This document shows, piece by piece, positions 1-8,652 of a DNA stretch of 64,000 bases. The first letter of the stretch is position 1; every line of letters starts with the position of its first letter. The notes beneath the pieces were generated by a model. That model was given only the letters and a program-made list of their open reading frames with translations. It did not search any database and was not told where the DNA came from. The translations under genes were made by a program, and so were the position numbers. Origin of the DNA: SIG714 sp964638675. Its GTDB lineage: Bacteria > Bacillota > Clostridia > Oscillospirales > CAG-272. The stretch lies in assembly GCA_964638675.1 (NCBI GenBank), contig CAZXAU010000001.1, forward strand, positions 213,550 to 277,549, in the 5' to 3' direction.

Positions 1-347
1 CCGAGAAGGTGTACGTCAGCCATCTCACATCCTTCGAGTCCTTTTGCAATTCCCGAAAAAAACTGTGAGAGGATGACTCCCGAATTTCCTCTTGCACCGA
101 GCAACATTCCGTGCGAAAGTGATTTCATGATATCGTCGAGGGCATCAGATGATAACTCGCCGATAGATGAGAGTCCGCCTTCAAGCGTCATTCTCATATT
201 GTCGCCCGTGTCACCGTCGGGAACGGGAAAAACATTCAGGTTATTGATCTGCTCTGCATTCTCCCGAAGCTCGTGTGCGCCGAGTGCAATCATTTTTCGC
301 ATAAGAGTGCCGTCGATATATTTTACGGCGTTTATAGTTGAGTTCAT
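1..347 (-). CDS. fakA: Fatty acid kinase ATP-binding subunit FakA (DAK2/DhaL-like), 5' part only
   Basis: N-terminal 115 residues of a DAK2-domain protein; the rest lies beyond the window edge. The translation contains NVFPVPDGDTGDNM, the Mg-ATP binding aspartate loop of DhaL-like kinases, and LGARGNSGVILSQ, the second conserved loop. In this family FakA phosphorylates fatty acids presented by a DegV-type FakB, feeding exogenous acyl chains into phospholipid synthesis in the cytoplasm. The start at 347 is preferred to the ATG at 353 because AAAGGA then sits 7 nt upstream. It follows a fakB-type gene on the same strand 63 bp away, which supports the pairing. The C-terminal domain cannot be seen. 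Confidence 0.85.
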   Translation of the reverse strand, partial: MNSTINAVKYIDGTLMRKMIALGAHELRENAEQINNLNVFPVPDGDTGDNMRMTLEGGLSSIGELSSDALDDIMKSLSHGMLLGARGNSGVILSQFFSGIAKGLEGCEMADVHLL

Positions 348-380
348 ATTCATTTCCTTTAACTGAATTTTATGTACAAA

Positions 381-425
381 TTATCAAAGCTTATCTTTTC
401 TTATCTCTGCTTATCTCTCTTTATC
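381..425. repeat. Five TTATC motifs at exact 10-bp spacing
   Basis: TTATC occurs at 381, 391, 401, 411 and 421, with unrelated 5-nt spacers. On the transcribed (minus) strand this reads as five GATAA motifs. The array covers the last codons and stop of the fakB gene and runs towards the fakA Shine-Dalgarno. Because the period is 10, successive TAA triplets fall in rotating frames, so all three frames are closed. A similar 9-bp-period array lies in the aroB leader at 9886-9912. The function is unknown. Confidence 0.7.
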
Positions 426-1277
426 GGTTACGAAAAAGAGTGCAAGTGTACCGGGCCCCGAGTGTGAGCCTATGACCGCTCCGACATAGGTTACAAGTGT
501 TACCTTGACACCGTATTTTTCCTCGAGTATACTTTCAAGATATTTTACATCATCGATACAGTCGCCGTGAGATATAAAGACCTCGGGATAATTTTTATCC
601 ATAAGCTCGCCGAGCTTGTCTGCAAGTGCTTTGATCGAGGTTTTTCTTCCACGCACCTTGAACATGGGAATGAGCTTGCCCTCATTGTCTACATGAAGGA
701 CAGGCTTTATGCCGAGCAGATTTCCGACAGCTGCAGCTGTGGGGCTGACTCTTCCTCCGCGCTTGAGATATACAAGATCGTCGACCGTGAACCAATGGCA
801 GAGCTTGAATCTCATATCTTTTACGAAATTATATACTTCCTCCATCGATTTTCCGCTATCTTTTTGTTTGACTGCGAGGTAAAGCAGAAGTCCGAAGCCT
901 GCCGATGCACCGAAGGTGTCTATCGTCATCAGTTTTCTGTCCGGGTATTCAACTTTCAGTTCCTCAGCTGCAAGCCTTGCACTGTTGCACGTGGTGCTCA
1001 GACCGGAGGAGAAGCCGATATACAGAATATCATTGCCTTTTTTCAGTTCATCTTCAAAAAGAGCCTTGAATTTGCCGATATTGACGGCAGAAGTTTTTGC
1101 GATCTCTCCTGCTCTCATTTTAGCGTAGAATTCTTTTTTCGGCATTTCGTAATCGGTGTATTCCTGATCCGAGTTTGTAAATTTGAATGTCAGCGGGCAG
1201 TATCCTACCCCCCATGATCTCAAATCTTCTTCGCTGATATCGCATGCAGAGTCGGTATAAATTACATACTGATTCAT
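411..1277 (-). CDS. fakB: DegV family fatty-acid-binding protein (FakB type)
   Basis: 288 aa, the normal DegV length. It binds a fatty acid in a deep pocket and presents its carboxylate to FakA. Visible family features are the N-terminal TDSACD, TSAVN near residue 63, the FSSGLSTT loop, RGGRVSPTAA, and the C-terminal GSHSGPGTLALFF. It lies directly upstream of the FakA-type gene on the same strand, so the two probably form one fatty acid kinase unit. The start is supported by AAAGG 10 nt upstream. Which fatty acid it prefers cannot be read from sequence, and genomes often hold several FakB paralogues. Confidence 0.88.
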   Translation of the reverse strand: MNQYVIYTDSACDISEEDLRSWGVGYCPLTFKFTNSDQEYTDYEMPKKEFYAKMRAGEIAKTSAVNIGKFKALFEDELKKGNDILYIGFSSGLSTTCNSARLAAEELKVEYPDRKLMTIDTFGASAGFGLLLYLAVKQKDSGKSMEEVYNFVKDMRFKLCHWFTVDDLVYLKRGGRVSPTAAAVGNLLGIKPVLHVDNEGKLIPMFKVRGRKTSIKALADKLGELMDKNYPEVFISHGDCIDDVKYLESILEEKYGVKVTLVTYVGAVIGSHSGPGTLALFFVTDKER

Positions 1278-1332
1278 CTTTTCTTTACCTTTCGCAGTTA
1301 TTCTTATATAATTAATTTTCTGTATCGTCTGT

Positions 1333-2421
1333 TCAGACCTGAGTTTCTTTCTTGAAGCTTCCGACTACACGGAGAGTTGAGCAATATTCGGCAAGTTCGC
1401 TGAGCATCGCTTTGCCTTCTTCGCTTCCTATATTTCCTTCGCCCTCTACATAGAAGTAGTAATTCCAGAGAAGTTCTTTTGTCGGACGGCTTTTGAGCGA
1501 GCGCAGATTGAATTTATGCTTTCCGATTATTGATACTGCTTCACCGAGAGCACCTGCCGAGTCCTTGACGGTAAAGAGCATTACAAAGCGTTCATCGCCC
1601 GGGTCATCGCTTTTCTTGTATGGCGTCAGAACCGCAAAGCGTGTGGTGTTCACATTGCTTTTGTTGATTTTCGATTCAAGGTTATAAAGACCGAATTGTG
1701 CTGCCGCCTCTTCGCTTCCGATCGCGGCAATACTCGGGTCGCCCATTTGTGCAACCTTTTTTGCGGCAAGCGAAGTGCTCAGGGCGTCCTCTGTTTCAAA
1801 TGAGTGATTTTCGATGTATTCTGCACACTGACCGAGTGCCTGAGGGTGGCTGATGACCTTCTTTATCTGTGAAATGTCACTGCCTTTTACGCCGAGCAGG
1901 TTCTGGACTATTTCGGCTTCGTATATTCCGCTGATATAAAGCTTGCCGAAGAATAACATATCCATAACATTTCCGACATCGCCGTTAAAGCTGTTTTCTA
2001 TAGGAAGAAGTGCACAGGAGCACTCACCGTTCTCGACCGAGCGGTATGCGCTCTTGTGATCTGGATAGTATACGCTGACCGCCGATGGAAATACCCTGTG
2101 TGATACTATATCGGCAAACGCACCCGGTTCTCCGCCGATTGCAACCTTCATGCCGTTTGTCAAAAAGGACTGATAATCCTTTGATACTTTGATCGTACTT
2201 CTTATAAAGCCCATATAGAAGGGAATGAGCTCTTCATTTTCTATGTAAGAGATGTTCTTTTTGATGAGAATATCTTCTCTTGACGGGTCAAAGATCGGAA
2301 GCCCGTTTTTCATTTTGTATTCGGCAACCTTTTTTGCCGCTTCCATTCTTTTGCAGAAAAGCTCTGCCATCTGCTCGTCGATCTGATTTATATCGACTCT
2401 CGCTTTTTCGAGATCTGTCAT
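1333..2421 (-). CDS. pheA: Bifunctional chorismate mutase / prephenate dehydratase (P-protein)
   Basis: 362 aa. Residues 1-85 form an AroQ-type chorismate mutase helix bundle (DINQIDEQMAELFCKRMEAA). Residues about 91-270 are a prephenate dehydratase with the GGEPGAFADI start and the catalytic NTTRFAVL motif. Residues about 280-355 are an ACT domain (GALGEAVSIIGKHKFNLRSL, then KSRP), the usual site of phenylalanine feedback. It converts chorismate to prephenate and then to phenylpyruvate. It is the last aromatic gene of the minus-strand operon, 49 bp after the DAHP synthase. The ESRP motif of the ACT domain reads KSRP, which could alter Phe sensing. No strong Shine-Dalgarno is seen at this start. 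Confidence 0.93.
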   Translation of the reverse strand: MTDLEKARVDINQIDEQMAELFCKRMEAAKKVAEYKMKNGLPIFDPSREDILIKKNISYIENEELIPFYMGFIRSTIKVSKDYQSFLTNGMKVAIGGEPGAFADIVSHRVFPSAVSVYYPDHKSAYRSVENGECSCALLPIENSFNGDVGNVMDMLFFGKLYISGIYEAEIVQNLLGVKGSDISQIKKVISHPQALGQCAEYIENHSFETEDALSTSLAAKKVAQMGDPSIAAIGSEEAAAQFGLYNLESKINKSNVNTTRFAVLTPYKKSDDPGDERFVMLFTVKDSAGALGEAVSIIGKHKFNLRSLKSRPTKELLWNYYFYVEGEGNIGSEEGKAMLSELAEYCSTLRVVGSFKKETQV

Positions 2422-2470
2422 AATTAATTCTACAGCCCTTTTTATATATTTTTTGTCAGATAAGATCCGA

Positions 2471-3499
2471 TCATATCATGTCTGCAATTTCGAGAAGTAA
2501 CCGTTCTGTCTTTTCCCAACCGATACACGGGTCTGTGATCGATTTGCCGTATATCCCTTCGCCGATCTTCTGGCATCCGTCTTCTATATAGCTCTCGACC
2601 ATGAATCCCTTGACCATTTTATTTACGGCAGAATCATATTTGCATGATGAAAGTACTTCCTTGATGATCCTCGGCTGTTCAAGCGGCTTTTTGCCTGAGT
2701 TTGCGTGGTTTGTATCTATAATGACCGCCGGATTCGTCAGCGATGTTTCGGAATAGAGTCTGCATACACGGAGCAGATCCTCATAGTGATAGTTGGGGAG
2801 CGATTCGCCGTGTTTGCTCATATATCCGCGGAGTATTGCGTGAGCGTAAGGGTTTCCCTGAGAATGTGCTTCCCAGCCTCTGTATATAAATGTATGCTTG
2901 TGCTGTGCGGCTGTGATGGCATTCATCATTATCGAGAAATCTCCGCATGTCGGGTTTTTCATTCCGACCGGGACATCAAGACCGCTTGCCGTGAGGCGGT
3001 GCTGTTGATTTTCAACCGATCTTGCACCGACTGCAACATATCCCAGAATATCGTCAAGGTATTTATTGTTTTCGGGATAGAGCATTTCGTCTGCACATGC
3101 AAAGCCCGTTTCGCTGACGGCGTGCATATGCAACTGTCTCATTGCAATGATTCCCTTGAACATATCGGGTTTTTCATTCGGGTCGGGCTGGTGCAGGATC
3201 CCCTTGTAGCCGTCACCTGTCGTTCTCGGCTTGTTTGTATATATACGGGGAACGATAAAGATCTTATCTGCTATCTTTTCCTGGATCTCACGCAGACGGA
3301 GAATATAATCTATAACACTGTCTTCACGGTCTGCAGAGCATGGACCGATTATCATTATCAGTCTGTTATCCTCGCCCGAAATTATTTTTTTCAGCTGTGT
3401 AATTCTTTTATCAATATCATCTGCCATCTTTGCCGATACTGGGTACATTTCCTTGACCTCCATCGGAATTGATAGCTTTCTTTCAAATATCATATTCAT
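2471..3499 (-). CDS. aroF: 3-deoxy-7-phosphoheptulonate (DAHP) synthase, class I AroFGH type
   Basis: About 342 aa. It condenses phosphoenolpyruvate and erythrose 4-phosphate, the entry step of the shikimate pathway. Signatures are IIGPCSADRED, KPRTTGDGYKG, VGARSVENQQHR, PVGMKNPTCGD, HANSGKKP and SITDPCIGWE. This is the metal-dependent AroFGH architecture with no added chorismate mutase or ACT domain. An in-frame GTG at 3529 would add ten residues (MKLSKRKNHT), but the ATG at 3499 has AAGGAAG 9 nt upstream and is chosen. It lies between tyrA and pheA. The gene symbol is by family only, since AroF, AroG and AroH differ in feedback specificity that cannot be judged here. Confidence 0.92.
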   Translation of the reverse strand: MNMIFERKLSIPMEVKEMYPVSAKMADDIDKRITQLKKIISGEDNRLIMIIGPCSADREDSVIDYILRLREIQEKIADKIFIVPRIYTNKPRTTGDGYKGILHQPDPNEKPDMFKGIIAMRQLHMHAVSETGFACADEMLYPENNKYLDDILGYVAVGARSVENQQHRLTASGLDVPVGMKNPTCGDFSIMMNAITAAQHKHTFIYRGWEAHSQGNPYAHAILRGYMSKHGESLPNYHYEDLLRVCRLYSETSLTNPAVIIDTNHANSGKKPLEQPRIIKEVLSSCKYDSAVNKMVKGFMVESYIEDGCQKIGEGIYGKSITDPCIGWEKTERLLLEIADMI

Positions 3500-3562
3500 A
3501 GTATGGTTCTTCCTTTTGCTTAACTTCACCGATCGTTGCAGTGAAAATATTTTTGTGTTTTT

Positions 3563-4429
3563 TTATTTCTTTTTCGGTTTATCGAAAATCTTTCTTCTTT
3601 CTGTAGAAAGCCTCATTTTGTCCCTCAGGGCTTCTACATCGTCTTTCTCTATTAATTCCATGATCGTATTGAATTCATCTGCAAAGGTCTTCATTTCCCT
3701 GAGAAGCGGTTCTTTATTGAGAATGAAGAGTTCCGACCACATACGGTCGTTTATTTTTGCAATTCTCGTAAGGTCACGGAATGAGTCGCCTGTATAATCG
3801 CTTAGATGTGCATTGTCGTTACATGTCATAAGTGCTACCGAGATGCAGTGTGTAAGCTGTGAAACGAAGGCTATTATGTCGTCATGCTCTTCGGGTGTTA
3901 TGACCGAAATTCTCGCAAATCCGAGAATTCTGCCGAGGTTCTTGCACCATTCGATTGCAAGCGGCGTATTTTTTTCGGTCGGTGTTACAAGGTAATTCGC
4001 TCCGTGAAAGATCGAATCGTCGCTGTTTTCGACGCCGCTTGTCTCACGTCCTGCCATAGGATGGGCGGCAATATACTCGACATCGGGTCTCAATATATCC
4101 TGAATTTCATAAACCACTGAGGCTTTTACGCCTGTAACGTCGGTTATGAATGTACCCGGTTTAAACAGATGTTGATTGTTTTTTATCCAGTCGACAAATA
4201 TTCCGGGATAAAGTGCAAAGATGATCGCATCCGCACTGCCTATCAGTTTTTCGTCAACTTCGGACGATCCGCCGTCAATTATTTCGTTTTTCAATGCGTA
4301 CTCTATTGTGCTTTCAGATTTATCTATAGCGTATACATCATATCCGAGACGTTTGAGTGCTTTTGCATAGCTTCCGCCGATAATCCCGAGACCGACTATC
4401 AGCACATTCGTTTTACATATCCATTCCAT
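3563..4429 (-). CDS. tyrA: Prephenate dehydrogenase
   Basis: 288 aa. An N-terminal Rossmann fold (VLIVGLGIIGGSYAKAL, acidic D36 region for NAD) is followed by the helical prephenate dehydrogenase domain with HPMAGRETSG. It oxidatively decarboxylates prephenate to 4-hydroxyphenylpyruvate, the tyrosine branch. It ends without an ACT domain, so tyrosine feedback is not evident. The start overlaps the 3' end of aroA by 17 bp and has GAGGTGG with 6-7 nt spacing inside the aroA coding sequence. This indicates translational coupling within the aromatic operon. Confidence 0.93.
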   Translation of the reverse strand: MEWICKTNVLIVGLGIIGGSYAKALKRLGYDVYAIDKSESTIEYALKNEIIDGGSSEVDEKLIGSADAIIFALYPGIFVDWIKNNQHLFKPGTFITDVTGVKASVVYEIQDILRPDVEYIAAHPMAGRETSGVENSDDSIFHGANYLVTPTEKNTPLAIEWCKNLGRILGFARISVITPEEHDDIIAFVSQLTHCISVALMTCNDNAHLSDYTGDSFRDLTRIAKINDRMWSELFILNKEPLLREMKTFADEFNTIMELIEKDDVEALRDKMRLSTERRKIFDKPKKK

Positions 4430-5633
4430 CTGTTTCCACCTCTATTCCAAGACCCTTTATCACATCAAAAAAGTCGGGATAACTCTTTCTTACCGCCTGC
4501 GCACCCTCAAGCTCTCCTCCTGTGAGGGTCATGAGTACTGTTAGTGCCATGACGATCCTATGGTCATTGTGCCCTGAGAGAATTTCGCTCGGATATTTAA
4601 GCTCGCCGCTGTATACCGTTACTTCGTCATCTGCGATCTCACATTTCACATTCATTTTTTCAAGCTCCTGTACCATTGCCGCCACTCTGTCCGATTCCTT
4701 GATACGAAGTCTTGCGGTCGATGTGAAATGTGCGCCGCCAATTGCCGCTGAGACCGCAAAAAGTATCGGTCCGAGGTCGGGGCAATCGCCGAGGTCTATA
4801 TCGCAAAAGCCTTTTTTCATATTTTCAAAATGTTCCGAGCAGACCTTATCGCCCTGACGGCTGTCGCTTGCAAGTCCTTTGACTTCGACATTTCCGCCTA
4901 TTACATCAAGTGCCTTTAAAAATGCGGCGTTTGAATGGTCGCCCTCGACCGACATTTCGCATGGCTGATAGCTCTGACCGCCTTTGATAAAGAAGCTGTT
5001 ATCGCCACGGCATTCGACATCAATTCCGAAGCTATGGAGGGCAGAAAGTGTCATTTCTATATACGGACGGCTCTCCACGGGGGGGATCAGCTCAATAATG
5101 CTGTCAGTTTCGCAGAGCGGAAGTGCGAAGAGAAGCCCCGAGACAAACTGACTGCTTATATTGCCCGGAAATCTGTACTTTCCTCCGGTCAGTTTTCCTC
5201 TTGTCCTGATCGAACTGTTTTCATATTCAAATACGAGCGATTTTTCTTTCGCAATATCGGCATATACTCCGAGAGGTCTTGCCATAAGCCGCTCGCTACC
5301 CGTGAGGGTAATATAGTCTGTTGACAGCCAGCATATCGGTATCATAAACCGCAGTGTGCTTCCGCACTCACGGCAATCGAGCGTCTGCGTTACCTTTTGC
5401 CTGCCTATGTCTGTGCCGTTTATATACAGTGTATCTTTATCTTTGATTATTTCTGCACCGAGTGCACTCATACAGTCGATCGTTGCAAGTATGTCCTGTG
5501 AGTATGCGACGCCCTTTATGATGCTTTTGCCATTTGCCAGCGATGCGCATGTGATAAGTCTGTGCGCCATGCTCTTTGACGGAGGTGCTGTCACACATCC
5601 ATTGGCAACAGATGGCTTTACTGTAATATTCAC
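4413..5633 (-). CDS. aroA: 3-phosphoshikimate 1-carboxyvinyltransferase (EPSP synthase)
   Basis: 406 aa, slightly shorter than the usual 420-450. It transfers the enolpyruvyl group of PEP to shikimate 3-phosphate. Signatures include APPSKSMAHRLI near the N terminus, DCRECGSTLRFM (the GNAGT-type loop), LRIKESDR and GHNDHRIVMAL. The start is a GTG preceded by GCGGAGG; it overlaps the aroQ stop in a GTGA tetranucleotide, typical of coupled translation. The 3' end overlaps tyrA. The loop carries CGST where many enzymes have GNAGT or GNSGT, so inhibitor response should not be assumed from homologues. Confidence 0.94.
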   Translation of the reverse strand: MNITVKPSVANGCVTAPPSKSMAHRLITCASLANGKSIIKGVAYSQDILATIDCMSALGAEIIKDKDTLYINGTDIGRQKVTQTLDCRECGSTLRFMIPICWLSTDYITLTGSERLMARPLGVYADIAKEKSLVFEYENSSIRTRGKLTGGKYRFPGNISSQFVSGLLFALPLCETDSIIELIPPVESRPYIEMTLSALHSFGIDVECRGDNSFFIKGGQSYQPCEMSVEGDHSNAAFLKALDVIGGNVEVKGLASDSRQGDKVCSEHFENMKKGFCDIDLGDCPDLGPILFAVSAAIGGAHFTSTARLRIKESDRVAAMVQELEKMNVKCEIADDEVTVYSGELKYPSEILSGHNDHRIVMALTVLMTLTGGELEGAQAVRKSYPDFFDVIKGLGIEVETDGMDM

Positions 5634-6067
5634 GCTTTTCCTCCGCTTACAAGAAAGTCAATTGCCTGTATATACCCTGCAAATCCCTGACCGGCTATCG
5701 TTTTTACACACGCCTGTCTTATATAGCTTATATGTCTGAACTCCTCACGTTTGTCGGGATCTGATATATGTACCTCGACTGTCGGGATCCCTACCGCTTT
5801 TACTGCGTCAAGCAGTGCTACCGATGTATGCGTATATGCTCCCGGGTTTATGACGATTCCGTCACAGCCTTCATAATACGCCTTCTGTATTATGTCAACG
5901 AGGTCTCCCTCATGATTCGACTGATAAAGGACAACCTCAACGTTATTTTTTTCTGCATGTTCCTTTATCATCGAACAAAGATTTTCATAATTTGCCGTTC
6001 CGTATATCTTCGGCTCTCGTATCCCGAGCATATTCAGATTCGGTCCGTTCATAACAAGTATTTTCAT
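5630..6067 (-). CDS. aroQ: Type II 3-dehydroquinate dehydratase
   Basis: 145 aa, the standard size for the small dodecameric class II enzyme. It dehydrates 3-dehydroquinate to 3-dehydroshikimate. Visible motifs are NGPNLNMLGIREPKIYG (with the catalytic Tyr of the lid loop), YQSNHEGDLVDIIQ, INPGAYTHTSVAL and VEVHISDP. It overlaps aroA by 4 bp. Upstream is a 223-bp spacer with nested inverted repeats; a 9-bp hairpin and a 7-bp hairpin end about 18 nt before the start codon, and no strong Shine-Dalgarno is seen. Initiation may therefore depend on the leader structure. Confidence 0.94.
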   Translation of the reverse strand: MKILVMNGPNLNMLGIREPKIYGTANYENLCSMIKEHAEKNNVEVVLYQSNHEGDLVDIIQKAYYEGCDGIVINPGAYTHTSVALLDAVKAVGIPTVEVHISDPDKREEFRHISYIRQACVKTIAGQGFAGYIQAIDFLVSGGKA

Positions 6068-6290
6068 GATTTTTTCTTATATTCGGGGAAACTTTCTGTA
6101 GATGGTTTCCCGTGAAGCTTTCTTCAAAAAGCTTCACATTTGCCCCTTCAAAGACTTTAATAATTGATGGGGGAATGGGCTTTTGCGGTACAGTGGAGCG
6201 GAATTTAAATCGCTTGCACTGTAGCCGGCATGTGGGGCCCCTCCCCCATACGGTTTTTTTAAGATTCGGTGAAAAAGATACCTTGCTCTT
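6068..6290 (-). repeat. Structured intercistronic element upstream of aroQ
   Basis: This is the only long spacer inside the aromatic operon. Nested inverted repeats fill it: ATGGGGGA 6167-6174 with TCCCCCAT 6242-6249 enclosing TACAGTG 6189-6195 with CACTGTA 6217-6223 and AGCG 6197-6200 with CGCT 6211-6214. Next, in the direction of transcription, come GTGAAGCTT 6129-6137 / AAGCTTCAC 6112-6120, and GGGAAAC 6105-6111 / GTTTCCC 6086-6092. No T tract follows, so it does not look like a terminator. It resembles an intergenic repeat or leader RNA, but no second copy is present in the window. Confidence 0.6.
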
Positions 6291-7523
6291 TCACAGGTTT
6301 TCTTCGATGTATTTACAGCGTTCGTCCTCGTCGCTGTCGCTTTTTATGATCATATCTGCCGCCGTTTCATAGATCGGACGGCGTTTTTCGTAAAGTGCTG
6401 AAAGCTTTTCGGGAGTGTCCGAGAGCGGACGGTCGGGAGAGGGAATCAGGAGTGAGGGTGAGCGGTCGAGCCAGAATATGATCCCGTTCTTTTTCAGCTC
6501 TGTTACATTAGTTTCACGCAGAATGCTTCCGCCTCCGACTGCGATAACACAGCCGTTTTTCGCTGAGATCTCGGCGATCACCTGCGATTCTTTTTCACGG
6601 AAACTTTCCTCGCCGTACTGCTTGATATACTCGGACGGCGTTATTGAAAATTTTTCGCTGAAACAGTCGTCTGTATCGTAGAATTGTCTTTCCGTTCTTT
6701 CAGCCAGTCTCTTTCCGACTGTTGTTTTTCCGCAGGTCGGCATTCCTATTAGAACGACATTTTTCATCTGTGCCGAAATTATTGAATAGATCTTGTCAAT
6801 TAAACTGTCAGCATGCTCTTTTCCCATGAAAAGTCCGGATGCAACGACCGCCTGAGCCACGAGCATATAAAGACCGCCTTCGGCTTTTATGCCCCTTTTT
6901 TGCGCTTCAATTACAAGGTTTGTGCGGAGCGGATTATATATCACATCGACAAGACCCGAAAGGCTCGGAAAATATGATATATCGATCGGCTTTTCATGTG
7001 TTTTGGGATACATTCCGCTCGGTGTGGTGTTTATTATAATATCGCTGTCAGCGTGCTTTGAGTATGCCTGTTCATATGTAAGAGCTCCGCCTTTTCCAGA
7101 ACGGCTCACTTTATATATTTCACTTGCTCCGAGGTCATGTGCTACCGAATATGCCGTTTTCGATGTTCCGCCAGTGCCGAGTATCAGCACTTTTTTGCCG
7201 CATAGATCGAGCTTCATATGACGCAAAAGCGCTTCGATTCCCGAATAATCGGTGTTATATCCGTACAGCTTTCCGTCTTTATTCACTACCGTATTTACTG
7301 CACCTATGCGCTCAGCTTTAGGGGATATCACATCAAGAAAGGGAATTACCTTTTCTTTGTATGGAACCGTGACATTTATGGCATTAAAGTCACGCTTTGT
7401 CATGAATTTGGTAAGCTCTTCGGGGGTAAGCTCGCAAAGCTCATATTTATAATCCTCGATCATCGGATGTATGATCGCCGAAAAGCTGTGTCCGAGCTTT
7501 TCACCTATAAGACCGTATTCCAT
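6291..7523 (-). CDS. aroE-aroK: Fused shikimate dehydrogenase - shikimate kinase
   Basis: 410 aa in one uninterrupted frame. Residues 1-250 are shikimate dehydrogenase: GEKLGHSFSAIIHP, NVTVPYK (catalytic Lys56), GYNTD (Asp92), LGTGGTSKTA and NPLRTNL. Residues 253-410 are shikimate kinase: P-loop GMPTCGKTT at 260-268, FYDTDD at 282-287, the ESFRE arginine near 309, VGGG near 330 and RRPIY. The chain would carry out two consecutive steps, dehydroshikimate to shikimate to shikimate 3-phosphate. Met253 could act as an internal start but has no Shine-Dalgarno, so a true fusion is likely. The start at 7523 follows AGAGGT by about 12 nt; the open frame extends 49 codons further upstream only by running into aroC. 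Confidence 0.92.
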   Translation of the reverse strand: MEYGLIGEKLGHSFSAIIHPMIEDYKYELCELTPEELTKFMTKRDFNAINVTVPYKEKVIPFLDVISPKAERIGAVNTVVNKDGKLYGYNTDYSGIEALLRHMKLDLCGKKVLILGTGGTSKTAYSVAHDLGASEIYKVSRSGKGGALTYEQAYSKHADSDIIINTTPSGMYPKTHEKPIDISYFPSLSGLVDVIYNPLRTNLVIEAQKRGIKAEGGLYMLVAQAVVASGLFMGKEHADSLIDKIYSIISAQMKNVVLIGMPTCGKTTVGKRLAERTERQFYDTDDCFSEKFSITPSEYIKQYGEESFREKESQVIAEISAKNGCVIAVGGGSILRETNVTELKKNGIIFWLDRSPSLLIPSPDRPLSDTPEKLSALYEKRRPIYETAADMIIKSDSDEDERCKYIEENL

Positions 7524-7560
7524 TTTATCGGTTTTACCTCTTTTTTTGTGTTTTATTACT

Positions 7561-8652
7561 TTACTGTGCTCCGTAATCTGTTCCGGATCTTCCCTGGAGC
7601 ATGTCGAGAAGCACGAGTGCTGTTGCGGCGTCAACGACCGCTCTTGCACGGTGTACGATCGCAGGGTCATGTCTGCCTGTCAGCTCAAGCTCTGTATCAC
7701 TGCCATCAATAAAATTGACCGTTTTCTGTTTTTTAAATATTGAAGGTGTCGGCTTGACTGCAACTCTGAATATTATCGGCATTCCGTTTGTGATACCTCC
7801 GTTTATGCCGCCGTTTCTGTTCGTCTGCGTTACGACCTTGCCTTCACTCATAACGAAAGAATCGTTGCTCTCACTTCCGAAAAGATCGGAAATGGCGAAT
7901 CCGTCGCCGAATTCAACTCCCTTGATTCCGGGAATTGAGAAGAGTGCATGTGAAAGCATGCTTTCAACAGAATCGAAGAAGGGTTCTCCGACACCGGCAG
8001 GCATACCTATGACCGCAGTTTCAAGCACTCCTCCGACACTGTCGCCGTCCGCTGAGGCATCAAGGATCTGATCTTGCATTTTCTTTCCGCTCTCATCGTC
8101 AAGAACGGCAAATTCTTTTTCAGATAAAAGTGAAATATCTTTTCTGTAATCATCAAATTCTCTGTCGGCAATGCCGTGCAAACGTGAGATGTGTGTACCT
8201 ATGTATATGCCTTTTCGTTCCAGCACACACTGTGCTATCGCCCCTGCGGCGACCAGTCCGGCTGTTATTCTTCCGCTGAAGTGTCCGCCTCCACGGCGGT
8301 CTTCAAAGCCGTGATATTTCATGAATGCGGTGTAATCGGCATGTCCCGGTCTTGCGATTCCGTCAAATTTTGAATAATCCTTGCTTTGTGTGTTTGTGTT
8401 GGGGATAAGTATGCAGATTGGTGTTCCGGTGGTCTTATCATTTACAACGCCCGAAACTATCCTGAACTCATCGCCCTCTCGTCTTGCTGTTGACAGCAGT
8501 GCACTTGACCTGCGCAGACCAAGCTTTTTTCTTATATACTCACGGTCTATATCGACCCCGGGGGCTATCCCGTCGAGCAGAGCGCCGATCATTTCCCCGT
8601 GGCTCTCACCGAATATACTGACGCTCAGATTGTTTCCGAATGTATTTTTCAT
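7561..8652 (-). CDS. aroC: Chorismate synthase
   Basis: 363 aa, the expected length. It eliminates phosphate from EPSP to form chorismate and needs reduced FMN. Signatures are GNNLSVSIFGESHG at the N terminus, RPGHADYTA, RGGGHFSGRITAG and the C-terminal TGRHDPAIVHRA with the VVDAATALVLLD helix. It starts immediately after copy A of the 135-bp structured repeat. The nearest Shine-Dalgarno, AAGAAAGGA, lies more than 30 nt upstream, in front of a hairpin carrying a micro-ORF. Reading of aroC may depend on that leader. The gap to the fused aroE-aroK start is 37 bp. Confidence 0.95.
   Translation of the reverse strand: MKNTFGNNLSVSIFGESHGEMIGALLDGIAPGVDIDREYIRKKLGLRRSSALLSTARREGDEFRIVSGVVNDKTTGTPICILIPNTNTQSKDYSKFDGIARPGHADYTAFMKYHGFEDRRGGGHFSGRITAGLVAAGAIAQCVLERKGIYIGTHISRLHGIADREFDDYRKDISLLSEKEFAVLDDESGKKMQDQILDASADGDSVGGVLETAVIGMPAGVGEPFFDSVESMLSHALFSIPGIKGVEFGDGFAISDLFGSESNDSFVMSEGKVVTQTNRNGGINGGITNGMPIIFRVAVKPTPSIFKKQKTVNFIDGSDTELELTGRHDPAIVHRARAVVDAATALVLLDMLQGRSGTDYGAQ

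Noticed and set aside
567..1217. 216-codon plus-strand open frame opposite the DegV/FakB gene
   Set aside because: Antisense shadow with no motif or initiation signal.
2705..3472. 255-codon plus-strand open frame opposite the DAHP synthase
   Set aside because: It is antisense to a fully conserved enzyme gene, has low-complexity Cys/Ile-rich content without family motifs, and lacks a Shine-Dalgarno.
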